A stretch of DNA of 25,058 nucleotides from an uncultured Oscillospiraceae bacterium (GTDB taxonomy: Bacteria > Bacillota > Clostridia > Oscillospirales > Oscillospiraceae): the NCBI GenBank assembly GCA_910587255.1, contig CAJUKT010000031.1:1-25058 (forward strand), in the 5' to 3' direction. The position numbers and the translations under genes were made by a program. The stretch's first letter is position 1; each line of letters opens with the position of its first letter. Below, in pieces: positions 14,964-21,615 of the stretch. A model generated the notes under the pieces. It was not told where the DNA came from. It made no database searches and worked only from the letters and a program-made list of their open reading frames with translations.

Positions 14964-15791
14964 TTACCTCATTTGACTTTGCATAATATCGTCTAAATAG
15001 CTGAATATAGAAAGAAAGTTCTCCTTTGTCTTTCCCACAATTCTGTTGTCACCTAAATGCTTATACCACCCCGCTATAACAGGATTTAACTGCTGTATTG
15101 ACAATTTTGGATATTCGTTTATACGCAAGTTTATGTTTCGGGCATTAATCTGATAGATTGGGATAATTTTTGCGGTTCCTTTGATTTTATCTATGAAATC
15201 CCGATCTGCCCAATAAATTGTTTTTGGCATGATAATATAGTCCGGCTTCAAAATTTTGATGTCATTTTCAACATACGCATGAGATTCAGATAAATAATTT
15301 GGATTTCCAGCATAATCCAGGTTTTTAGGTTTGCTGGGGTCTGGTTGAATTGAGTACTTGCAATAATTCGCCAGTGAAATTCTTTCCAAAAATTCTGCTG
15401 GTAAAATTTTGTCAATACTTTGAAATTTCAGATATACATAGAGCGCCACGATTGCAAGGCACCCATCATTGATTGGCTGGATGTGAACATCGGGAAAAAA
15501 CACATCTGGCTTTGATACTGATGAATCAAAACTGTTCTTATGCCGGTTGATAGCATAATCATCACAGTCCAAATAATCCTGTCCTTTGCGGCAATAGTCC
15601 GACAAATTCTCGGCGCTGGCATATAGCAGAATTTTTGTTTTTTCCTGATGATAACATTTGCCAACAAAGGGAATTGAACAATGAATTAGTTCATGGGTAT
15701 GGTTAGGCGTAGTTTTATGTACTGCCCAAACTGGCTCGTTCATTCTACTTGAGAATATTTGCTTATAGACCTCTAACAGCCTTTCCTCCAT
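14964..15791 (-). CDS. Cargo protein, possibly uracil-DNA-glycosylase-like fold
   Basis: The 275-residue protein has PFVGKCYHQEKTKILLYASAENL (41-63), FFPDVHIQPINDGCLAIVALYV (98-119), ANYCKYSI (141-148) and a late strand-turn DIKILKPDYIIMPKTIY (177-193). The order of an early glycine/strand motif, a middle aromatic segment and a late LKPDYIIM strand recalls the uracil-DNA glycosylase superfamily, but the classic GQDPYH and HPS motifs are not present, so this is a fold guess. It sits between the HTH regulator and the PolC-like gene. Its stop is four bases before the PolC-like ATG. The ATG at 15791 follows AGGAAAGG. AT-rich, unlike the mob genes. Confidence 0.6.
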   Translation of the reverse strand: MEERLLEVYKQIFSSRMNEPVWAVHKTTPNHTHELIHCSIPFVGKCYHQEKTKILLYASAENLSDYCRKGQDYLDCDDYAINRHKNSFDSSVSKPDVFFPDVHIQPINDGCLAIVALYVYLKFQSIDKILPAEFLERISLANYCKYSIQPDPSKPKNLDYAGNPNYLSESHAYVENDIKILKPDYIIMPKTIYWADRDFIDKIKGTAKIIPIYQINARNINLRINEYPKLSIQQLNPVIAGWYKHLGDNRIVGKTKENFLSIFSYLDDIMQSQMR

Positions 15792-15834
15792 AATTGAACC
15801 GACCTTTCCTCATTTAATATGTACACTTTTTACG

Positions 15835-16473
15835 TTATTCATCTTCTAAGTGGTCTCCAAACAAAACCGATATGCCAAATTGGAGCCGCCAGCCTTTTTT
15901 AGCAGTATCATATTCAATCCATTCTCCAGCCGCTTGCAGGGTGGAAATATACCGTTGAACCGTTCTTACTGATACTTCCAGCTTGTCAGCGAGTTCCTGA
16001 GTTCTAATGCCAGGCTTCAAGCGAATGAACGATAAAATCATTAAACAATCTGCCATTTTCTTGCTGAACTCTTTTGATTTTTTGACTTTTCTGTGGGCGG
16101 CTAAAAGATGATATTTCAGATTTTTGGCCAGTTGCGGAAAATATTCATAACATTTGAACCTCACACGCAAGGGGTGAGGGGGTTTTGGACATCCAATCCA
16201 AAATACGGTTTCATCCATATTAGCACCGAGCTCTGTGTAATAGTCAAAAATCATGCCCCGGCTATCCGTATCCAGAGCAGATACATTGATAATGACCGCC
16301 GCCGCAGAGATGGCAATCAGGTCAGTTGGCACATCCGTAACAAATAATTCATAGTTTTTTGTTGGCAGAGCGCTTTTCACTAACTTGTTATCTTCTTCGT
16401 CAAGTCCAAATGTCATAATTCGACCATCCGGGGCAGCGATGCGTTCACCGTTTGGAGCAAGAAACATTTCCAC
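15835..16473 (-). CDS. HTH-type regulator of the cargo operon
   Basis: The protein has about 212 residues. An N-terminal domain (about 1-115, AISAAAVIINVSALD and ETVFWIGCPKPPHPLRVRF) of unknown ligand is followed by a helix-turn-helix at about 140-190 (TQELADKLEVSVRTVQRYISTLQAAGEWIEYD), a pattern close to HTH_11/DeoR-like winged helices. Start: GGAGG (16485-16481) is 7 bases before GTG 16473, but only one before ATG 16479 and 13 before ATG 16467; I prefer the GTG. It leads the - strand cargo operon and lies next to paired CGACAAC repeats, so autoregulation and control of the divergent operon are likely. Confidence 0.75.
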   Translation of the reverse strand: MEMFLAPNGERIAAPDGRIMTFGLDEEDNKLVKSALPTKNYELFVTDVPTDLIAISAAAVIINVSALDTDSRGMIFDYYTELGANMDETVFWIGCPKPPHPLRVRFKCYEYFPQLAKNLKYHLLAAHRKVKKSKEFSKKMADCLMILSFIRLKPGIRTQELADKLEVSVRTVQRYISTLQAAGEWIEYDTAKKGWRLQFGISVLFGDHLEDE

Positions 16474-16503
16474 ATACATCCCTCCTGTTGTGCGGATGAT
16501 TAA

Positions 16504-16547
16504 ATTATATCATACTATTGCGACAACAGGGTGGCACACACGACAAC
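16504..16547 (-). promoter_or_regulatory. Divergent control region: - strand promoter and CGACAAC operator pair
   Basis: On the - strand an extended -10 TGATATAAT (TATAAT at 16509-16504) serves the HTH-led operon; no good -35 is visible. On the + strand CGACAAC occurs at 16521-16527 and again at 16541-16547, exactly 20 bp apart, about two helical turns, just upstream of that -10. Such spacing suggests cooperative binding of one regulator, most simply the HTH protein encoded next to it. Confidence 0.55.
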
Positions 16548-16610
16548 TTTCTCTAAATCATATATCAGAAGTGACATAAGCAAAAATATAAGTAACCTGT
16601 GGATTTTTGA

Positions 16611-16639
16611 TTGCAAAGTATATCATATTCTGCTATAAT
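16611..16639 (+). promoter_or_regulatory. Promoter of the + strand cargo operon
   Basis: A -35 TTGCAA (16611-16616) and a consensus -10 TATAAT (16634-16639) are 17 bp apart, with an extended TGC before the -10. The leader is short, with GGAGTGAG before ATG 16663. Confidence 0.75.
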
Positions 16640-16662
16640 GTGTCGAAGATTGGAGTGAGAAG

Positions 16663-17088
16663 ATGATAGATTTTTTTAATAGTCTTGCACCATGGGGAAA
16701 TGTTTGTAGTATTGGTGGCTTGCTCTTATCGGTTTGGCTAATGTTTCAGACCGGCAGAATAAAGAAAAGTGTAGATGATGCCCTTAAAAAGAACAATAAT
16801 ACCATTAACTACATAAAAATGCGGAAAGATATATTAGATGGATTGTTAGAATGTGCAAAGCATCTGATGAATGAGCTTCCGCCAAAAGATCAACTATATT
16901 ACCGGCAAAAAATGGATGAGTACTTGGCAGATTTAATTGCTTGTTACCCAAATATGACAGCCAGTATTAAGAAAGATATTGATACCGTAAGAAGTTCCTG
17001 TAATGGAAAGAAATTCAGTTACATAGAGATAGTCAAACCGCTTCACAATATTATTTCAATACTAAAAATGGAGGCAATTGCGCTATGA
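16663..17088 (+). CDS. Small membrane-anchored protein, 141 aa
   Basis: An N-terminal hydrophobic stretch (about residues 11-29, NVCSIGGLLLSVWLMF) is followed by a basic step (GRIKKS) and a long helical soluble part (about 35-141). This suggests one membrane segment with the C-terminus in the cytoplasm by the positive-inside rule. No enzyme motif is visible and I know no family name. It is the first gene of a three-gene operon; its stop overlaps the next start (ATGA). Similar short-anchor proteins occur as sensors or effectors in bacterial defence operons, but that is only an analogy. Confidence 0.7.
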   Translation: MIDFFNSLAPWGNVCSIGGLLLSVWLMFQTGRIKKSVDDALKKNNNTINYIKMRKDILDGLLECAKHLMNELPPKDQLYYRQKMDEYLADLIACYPNMTASIKKDIDTVRSSCNGKKFSYIEIVKPLHNIISILKMEAIAL

Positions 17089-17507
17089 TTGAAAAAGAAT
17101 TTACTGTTAAGCTGATTTCTAAACTTATTGATCTCACTACGCAAAACCGAATTATTTGGACAACTCTCCCTAAATATTTTGATGCAAATGAAAATGAACC
17201 ATTGCGAAAAACTGTGATTTCTGATAACCAATATGCTTATACTCCTATTGAAGCCAAAAGAGTTTATTTGATAAATGAGTATAAATCATATTGTACTGCT
17301 ATTAATGGAGGAATTATTACTCTGTTTTGTAAGCAAAGAGAGAACGATTCACGTCTTACTATAAGCATACAGACCGATCCGAATCACTATTTACAAGATT
17401 TGTTTTGCGATTATGAAATTGAAGAAATGCTTAAAGAGTTACTTCTGCAACTTTCGGCAAATATTGATGATGGGATAAAATTTATTAATGATATTTTGAA
17501 TATGTAA
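17085..17507 (+). CDS. Hypothetical protein, 140 aa, middle gene of the + cargo operon
   Basis: The ATG overlaps the previous stop by four bases, so translation is coupled. The protein is soluble and mixed alpha/beta: a helical start (KLISKLIDLTTQNRIIWTTLP), a middle with KRVYLINEYKSYCTAINGGIITLFC, and a helical end. No motif or family recognised. AT-rich like its neighbours. Its tight placement between two membrane proteins suggests that it works with them as a partner or immunity-like factor; this is inference. Confidence 0.7.
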   Translation: MIEKEFTVKLISKLIDLTTQNRIIWTTLPKYFDANENEPLRKTVISDNQYAYTPIEAKRVYLINEYKSYCTAINGGIITLFCKQRENDSRLTISIQTDPNHYLQDLFCDYEIEEMLKELLLQLSANIDDGIKFINDILNM

Positions 17508-17508
17508 C

Positions 17509-18045
17509 ATGAAAGTATTAACAAAAGAACAGGTTGCATCACAGGCGGAAGGAAGGGCTTGGGCATCAACAAAAAAGTCGTGCATAAAATTTGGTAATGA
17601 GTATGGAGTAAATCCAAATGTACTTTTGTCTATCTTCACTATTGAGTCATTCTATCGTCCACTCTGGATGCGGCTGGTCGAATATGGTGTGGTCTTTTTC
17701 GGTTGTATACGCTGTTTGCTGTTAAAAATACCAATGAAAAATCGTACAATAGGTAAATGCCAATTGGGACTTGCTACTATTCTGAATTTTTATGGAAGCA
17801 ATCACTATCAGCATTCACATAGCGTTTTGATTTCTTCTATTTCTGAGGTGTGTCAGATTTTTAGTGTTTTGTCAAAAGAACGAGCGATTGAAATTTTGGC
17901 ATATAGGATACAGCCCATTACTCTTAGAGCAGTTTGCATATATCCAAATTTACGTGAAAATCGCATTCGATACATAGGCGAACAGTTTAATGGCCGATAC
18001 TCATACGGTATGCTATTAACGGAAGTATTTCACCAATTAGCATGA
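17509..18045 (+). CDS. Transglycosylase/lysozyme-like membrane protein
   Basis: The 178-residue protein starts one base after the previous stop (TAA-C-ATG). It contains GVNPNVLLSIFTIESFYRP (residues 33-51), with Glu46 where the catalytic glutamate of lytic transglycosylases stands (usual pattern: ...LLAIIxxES), and later TIGKCQLGLATILNFYG (80-96), matching the G-x-x-Q-L/I-G step after the catalytic helix in SLT-type domains. Between them is an inserted hydrophobic stretch (about 56-74) that could enter the membrane. No signal peptide. A cell-wall-cutting or membrane-acting role is plausible, but the similarity is limited to these motifs. Strong terminator follows. Confidence 0.6.
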   Translation: MKVLTKEQVASQAEGRAWASTKKSCIKFGNEYGVNPNVLLSIFTIESFYRPLWMRLVEYGVVFFGCIRCLLLKIPMKNRTIGKCQLGLATILNFYGSNHYQHSHSVLISSISEVCQIFSVLSKERAIEILAYRIQPITLRAVCIYPNLRENRIRYIGEQFNGRYSYGMLLTEVFHQLA

Positions 18046-18046
18046 G

Positions 18047-18086
18047 AAACCGCAAGGCATAGTCACGCTATGCCTTGCGGTTTTTT
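18047..18086. terminator. Strong bidirectional terminator
   Basis: A perfect 16-bp stem AAACCGCAAGGCATAG / CTATGCCTTGCGGTTT (18047-18062, 18068-18083) has a TCACG loop and ends in six T residues. It ends the + cargo operon and, on the other strand, lies just after tnpV. Confidence 0.9.
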
Positions 18087-18091
18087 GGATG

Positions 18092-18457
18092 TCAGTCACA
18101 GATTAATTTGGAGCAAATGATTTCTTCCACCCGATTTCGGACACTATTCATCTGTCTAACCCATTCCATCTGATTTTCAGCCTTGAGTTGCTCTCTAACA
18201 CCATCCCGCTCCGCCAGTTGTTTGACCAACTGAAAAAACATAGCTTCTGCCTGGGTATCAATCGCAATCAAATGGTCATTCAGCTTGCCGCTGAGAAGCA
18301 GGGCATTGTAGAGTGGTCTCCGTTGTGTTTTCAGGTAGTGTCTCCGCTGTTGCCCCCAGATACCAACAGGAGCGGTTTCAGGCAGAGACAAATCGGGCAG
18401 AAAATAATCGCCTTTCTGATAATAGGTGCCGCCCAGTTCTTCTAATAATGACTTCAT
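18092..18457 (-). CDS. tnpV: TnpV-like transposon protein
   Basis: The 121-residue protein (MKSLLEELGGTYYQKGDYFL, then LPETAPVGIWGQQRRHYLK, LYNALLLSGKLNDHL and a helical end) matches my memory of TnpV proteins of Tn4451-family elements closely, especially ELGG-x-Y-x-x-x-GDY-x-LPDL and GIWGQ. Its role there is not well known. I chose ATG 18457 with GAGGAA upstream; the longer open frame to 18547 runs through the inverted repeat and the element end. Position at the end opposite the recombinase helps define the element. Confidence 0.85.
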   Translation of the reverse strand: MKSLLEELGGTYYQKGDYFLPDLSLPETAPVGIWGQQRRHYLKTQRRPLYNALLLSGKLNDHLIAIDTQAEAMFFQLVKQLAERDGVREQLKAENQMEWVRQMNSVRNRVEEIICSKLICD

Positions 18458-18479
18458 TGCAGATTCCTCCGTTTGTTCA

Positions 18480-18509
18480 GATTTTCTGCAATACACCGTA
18501 TCGACTGTC
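18480..18509 (+). repeat. Inverted repeat copy near tnpV end
   Basis: The sequence GATTTTCTGCAATACACCGT with the following ATCGACTGTC mirrors 11120-11148 in opposite orientation. It is 22 bp upstream of the tnpV start and about 40 bp inside the element end. Confidence 0.6.
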
Positions 18510-18530
18510 TCTACTACATTTTTTAAACCA

Positions 18531-18551
18531 TCGTTACGGAACCTCATTATG
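18531..18551 (-). other. Attachment site, tnpV-side junction of nested element
   Basis: TCGTTACGGAACCTCA (18531-18546) is the inverted partner of 9370-9385 (14/16). After two bases comes ATG (18549-18551), identical to the core at 9364-9366. Beyond it lies native ICE sequence GGCCAGCCCTCCC, the complement of the old virD4 leader and ribosome site. Confidence 0.75.
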
Positions 18552-19658
18552 GGCCAGCCCTCCCTTCATCTGCAAGGGGGCGTCCGGCCATGGGTCGCCT
18601 AAAACGCATTCGCCGCCAAAGGCCACCGAGAGGACCTTGGAATTGACGCGCAGGGGCCGGATAGAGGCGTCCTTGGGAAAGAAGTCCAGCAGGAGACCGG
18701 ACATCTGCCCCTCCAGCGCCGCCACGAGAATTTCCTTCCGGTTCTGCTGCCGGGCGTCCCGGCACACTCTGTCCAATCTCCGCAGATCCATATCCACCGC
18801 AATCACCAGCGGGTTCCCATCCACTTGGCCGTCCGCCTCCGGGAGCCGGCCGTCCTCCGCCTTCCAGCGGGCGCCGAAGGCGGCTTGGGCGATCCGGGCA
18901 TGGTAGCTCGCCTGACGCATAATGGACAACTGCAACGCGCCGGTGTCGTCACAGGAAAGCAGACAGGCGGGGATACCAAGCTGGGGGTATGCTTGGCTGT
19001 AATCCACAAAGCCCTTTTTCCCGTTTCGGGCGGATCGTGTTTTTTGGGTCAGCACCTCGTAGACAGCACGGTAGCTGTCTCCCGCGAACAGGATGACCTG
19101 GGGCGTATCCAGCCGCTCGCTGAATACCGAGGCAAGGTTGTGCAGGTGGGCCAGTTCATTGTTCATAAAAAAGCCGGAGTGTTCCTCGCACACATACTGG
19201 ACCATGTACGCTGCGCCGCCCCAGTGGCCGAAGCCGGCGCAGCCCGCGGCGTTCATCAGGTTCCCATCACCGGCGCGGAGGGCGAAGGCGGGGAGGAATA
19301 CCGGCTGGCGTTTGAGGCGTTCCACCTTGTCTAAGGCGGGTTCAATTCCTGCGCCGAGGCAGGTAAGCAGAATGGCGCCAACTTCTAAGCGGCGGCGAAG
19401 GGCCGGGCTCTGGGAGTAGGGCCGCTTGGAGGGCGGCTGATAGTGCAGGTCAAACGAGGATAAAAGGCGGTAGCCCTCCGGGGTAAGCGTCAGGTATTCG
19501 CCGCTCCGGGAAAAGGCCAGCAGCCCTAACGAGGCCAGCAGTTCCGCCTCATGGAAAAGCTGCTTCAGCGGGGACAGCGCCCGCAGCGGTGCGAGGGGCA
19601 GCCATTGGTAAGCCCCAGCCAAACGCAGCAGGCCAAAATCCCTGCGGTCGTACAGCAT
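18534..19658 (-). CDS. Conserved ICE protein upstream of virD4 (winged-helix start)
   Basis: The 374-residue protein starts with a winged-helix-like segment (DRRDFGLLRLAGAYQWLPLAPLRAL, residues 4-28) and continues with LTLTPEGYRLL. The middle contains NNELAHLHNLASVFSERL and a strand VILFAGDSYRAVYEVLTQ. This layout resembles replication-relaxation (Replic_Relax) proteins that sit next to coupling genes, but I am not sure. ATG 19658 has AAAGGAGG upstream. The last four codons (NEVP) come from the inserted element; without it the protein would end GGLAHV and overlap virD4 translation. The TGTAACC repeat cluster fills its upstream region. Confidence 0.75.
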   Translation of the reverse strand: MLYDRRDFGLLRLAGAYQWLPLAPLRALSPLKQLFHEAELLASLGLLAFSRSGEYLTLTPEGYRLLSSFDLHYQPPSKRPYSQSPALRRRLEVGAILLTCLGAGIEPALDKVERLKRQPVFLPAFALRAGDGNLMNAAGCAGFGHWGGAAYMVQYVCEEHSGFFMNNELAHLHNLASVFSERLDTPQVILFAGDSYRAVYEVLTQKTRSARNGKKGFVDYSQAYPQLGIPACLLSCDDTGALQLSIMRQASYHARIAQAAFGARWKAEDGRLPEADGQVDGNPLVIAVDMDLRRLDRVCRDARQQNRKEILVAALEGQMSGLLLDFFPKDASIRPLRVNSKVLSVAFGGECVLGDPWPDAPLQMKGGLAHNEVP

Positions 19659-19690
19659 TGCGGACTCCTCCTTTCAAATGTGGGCGTCAA

Positions 19691-19930
19691 TGTAACCGAA
19701 GGTGACATAGGACGGTTACATTTTTCCTATGTAACCGAAGGTTTGAAGAAAAAAAGCCTTGTGGCGCAAGGGAAAAACCACGCTGACCATCGGTTACAAC
19801 GGGGTGCGGATGTAACCGATGGTCAGCCGCAGAATTGTTCCGCCAATGTAACCGATGGCCGGGGGTTTTGCGGGGAGAATGTAACCGGAGGTCATACCGG
19901 GATTTACAGCCCGGATGTAACCGAAGGTCA
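19691..19930. repeat. Cluster of eight TGTAACCGAAGGTCA-like repeats
   Basis: Direct copies start at 19691, 19730, 19811, 19847, 19880 and 19916; inverted copies lie at 19714-19720 and 19792-19798. The core TGTAACC is invariant, followed by GAAGG, GATGG or GGAGG. All direct copies are separated by multiples of three (39, 81, 36, 33, 36), and the last includes the stop codon of the DUF6100-like gene. The cluster occupies the whole gap before the 374-aa gene, so it is likely a multi-site operator or second replication/transfer site of the ICE. Confidence 0.8.
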
Positions 19931-20581
19931 GCGGGAAAAGGGGAAATGGTCCGAGCGCATAAAAAAGAAATCCCCCGCGTCCGCCATGGGCAGCACATAG
20001 ATATGGCACTCCGCTTCCGGTGAGCGTTGGGAGAGCAGGCACAGGCTCAGGCTGAACTGATCGTCGTCGGCCACCAGCCGCCCCTTGATGGCGTTGGAGA
20101 CCGCCTTCCACCCCTTGTTGTCCGCGTCATACACCTGCCGGGAATCCACATCGCAGTATTCGTCTATCACCAGCAGCGCCTGTTCCAGCAGCGGGAGTTT
20201 TCCATGCCGGCGCTCATGCCGGTCCAGCAGCCGGGAGATGGTGTCGGTCAGCCACAGGGGCGGAGCAAACCGGCAGTGGGGCAGCAGGGTGTTCAGCTGG
20301 ATATGGAGCCAGCCAAACTCGTTTACTTCCACTTTCCCGGCAGCGTCCAGCGGGGACAGCGCCGGCTTTTGGCCGACAGCGGGAACCGGCGGCAGACAGC
20401 TTTCGCATAGGGCGCGCAGATGCACTGTGCCCTGCTCCATGCGGGCGGCGGTCTGCTCCAGCGCTTCCGCCATGTTTTCGGGACGGGAAGCTCCGATCAG
20501 CGCGGCCACTTGGCCGCTGGCTTGATAGGCCCCGTAGGTCAGGGCTTGGATCTGCTTGATTGCTTCTTTTGGGTTTTGCAT
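19928..20581 (-). CDS. ICE accessory protein (DUF6100-like)
   Basis: The 217-residue protein is helical in its first third (NPKEAIKQIQALTYGAYQASGQVAALIG) and has a middle EVNEFGWLHIQLNTLLPHCRF, then LLVIDEYCDVDSRQVYDADNKGWKAVSNAIKGRLVADDDQ. I connect this pattern with the DUF6100 family of clostridial ICEs, from memory. ATG 20581 follows AAGGAGAG. Role unknown. It lies between virB4 and the repeat cluster, transcribed with the conjugation genes. Confidence 0.7.
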   Translation of the reverse strand: MQNPKEAIKQIQALTYGAYQASGQVAALIGASRPENMAEALEQTAARMEQGTVHLRALCESCLPPVPAVGQKPALSPLDAAGKVEVNEFGWLHIQLNTLLPHCRFAPPLWLTDTISRLLDRHERRHGKLPLLEQALLVIDEYCDVDSRQVYDADNKGWKAVSNAIKGRLVADDDQFSLSLCLLSQRSPEAECHIYVLPMADAGDFFFMRSDHFPFSR

Positions 20582-20598
20582 TATTTTCTCTCCTTCGC

Positions 20599-20627
20599 TT
20601 GTGTTTTTCGGGAAAATCGTTTACAAT
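20599..20627 (+). promoter_or_regulatory. Promoter of the MNT/Uma2 module
   Basis: A -35 TTGTGT (20599-20604) and -10 TACAAT (20622-20627) are 17 bp apart, pointing towards the GTG at 20665. It is back to back with the DUF6100-like start. Confidence 0.5.
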
Positions 20628-20664
20628 ATGGATAACGATAATATACGGAATGGAGGGGTACAGG

Positions 20665-20967
20665 GTGTCGGAGCAGGTTTATACCAGAGATGAGATCATC
20701 GGCGTGATCCTCCCCCTTTTGAAAAAGTATCGGGCGGAGGGCGCCATATTGTTCGGTTCCTATGCCCGGCAAGAGGCCAACGCACAATCCGATATTGATT
20801 TGGTCGTGATTGGCGGTTCCCGGTTCGATCCCACAGATGTCTTTAGTCTGGCAGACGATTTGCACCGCCTGACGGGAAAACAGGTGGATGTATACGAACA
20901 GCGGGAGATCAATGCCGGAACGGAGTTTTACAATGCGGTATTTTCAGAGGGGGTGCAGATTGCGTGA
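20665..20967 (+). CDS. MNT-type nucleotidyltransferase, antitoxin-like
   Basis: The 100-residue protein contains the minimal nucleotidyltransferase signature GAILFGSYARQEANAQSDIDLVVI (GS-x-AR ... SDIDL). MNT proteins commonly act as antitoxins that adenylylate a HEPN RNase partner. I prefer GTG 20665, with GGAGGGG six bases before it, over ATG 20650, which has no ribosome site. No HEPN gene follows, so the usual partner is absent or replaced. Confidence 0.8.
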   Translation: MSEQVYTRDEIIGVILPLLKKYRAEGAILFGSYARQEANAQSDIDLVVIGGSRFDPTDVFSLADDLHRLTGKQVDVYEQREINAGTEFYNAVFSEGVQIA

Positions 20968-21042
20968 AGTATAGCGATGCACAACGGTTCCCCCAAATGC
21001 TCGTATGATATACAAACGGCTGACAGTGAGAGGAGTGATTCC

Positions 21043-21609
21043 ATGCCGTTACCGAAAGAAAAGTTCTATACTCTGGCCGATGCGCTGACGTGGGATGAAC
21101 AGGACCGGATCGAACTGATCCAGGGTTCTCCGGTCATGATGGCCCCGCCCTCCAGAGTGCACCAGAAGATCAGCGGGGAGTTGTTTGGACAGCTCCGGGA
21201 GTATCTGAAGGGAAAGAAATGTGAGGTTTATTCAGCGCCCTTTGCCGTCCGGCTGTTCGAGGAAAAGGATGACCGTCCGGAGAATGTGGATACGCTGGTG
21301 GAGCCGGATATTTCGGTTATCTGCGATCCCTCCAAGCTGGACGATATTGGCTGCAAGGGCGCTCCCGATCTTATCATGGAGATCCTTTCTCCCTCCACCA
21401 ACCGGCACGATAGGCTGACGAAGTTTAACCTTTACCAGCGGGCGGGGGTACGGGAATACTGGATCGTGGACCCGGTGAGCAAATCGGTACAGATTTTTGT
21501 GTTAGAAAATGGACATTACGCGGCAAAAGATTTTGGCTCGGCGGAGGAAAAGGTGCGGGTAAACGTATTGGAGGATTGCGAGATCGACCTGTCGCAGGTG
21601 TTCTCCTGA
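21043..21609 (+). CDS. Uma2-family (DUF820) putative endonuclease
   Basis: The 188-residue protein has the DUF820 order of motifs: an early Glu in RIELIQGSPVMMAPPSRVHQ, then VEPDISVIC, GAPDLIMEILSPSTNRHDRLTKFNLYQRAGVREYWIVDP. The Asp (EPDIS) and Glu (MEILS) with the following Lys/Tyr form the PD-(D/E)XK-like core. These proteins are often expanded in mobile DNA, with largely unknown targets. ATG 21043 follows GAGAGGAGTG; the longer frame from 20977 lacks such a site. It lies 75 bp after the MNT gene and is followed by a bidirectional terminator. Confidence 0.85.
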   Translation: MPLPKEKFYTLADALTWDEQDRIELIQGSPVMMAPPSRVHQKISGELFGQLREYLKGKKCEVYSAPFAVRLFEEKDDRPENVDTLVEPDISVICDPSKLDDIGCKGAPDLIMEILSPSTNRHDRLTKFNLYQRAGVREYWIVDPVSKSVQIFVLENGHYAAKDFGSAEEKVRVNVLEDCEIDLSQVFS

Positions 21610-21615
21610 ATCGTC

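Larger units (their letters stand above)
9364..18551. mobile_element. Nested integrative mobilizable element (Tn4451/Tn5397-like) in virD4
   Basis: The ends are marked by 16-bp imperfect inverted repeats (9370-9385 and 18531-18546, 14/16 identical) next to a shared ATG (9364-9366 and 18549-18551). Removing the insert joins GAGCTTAAAC-ATG-GGCCAGCCC: the upstream 374-aa gene would then end in GGLAHV-stop, with its last bases overlapping the virD4 ATG, and virD4 regains its GGGAGG site. That reconstruction is strong evidence for the boundaries. Contents: large serine recombinase at one end, 90-aa protein, MOBP relaxase, MobC, oriT-like region, AT-rich cargo, TnpV at the other end. No secretion genes, so it is mobilizable and not self-transmissible. 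Confidence 0.9.

Noticed and set aside
18458..18547. N-terminal extension of tnpV
   Set aside because: The extension runs through the inverted repeat and into the element end; the internal ATG at 18457 has a ribosome site and matches the family start.
19691..19930. Repeat cluster as a CRISPR array
   Set aside because: The repeated unit is only about 15 bp, two copies are inverted, spacing varies (33-81 bp) and there are no cas genes.
19551..20000. 149-aa + strand ORF with NVTEG/DVTDG peptide repeats
   Set aside because: It overlaps the 374-aa and DUF6100-like genes on the other strand and has no ribosome site; the peptide repeat simply reflects the DNA repeats.
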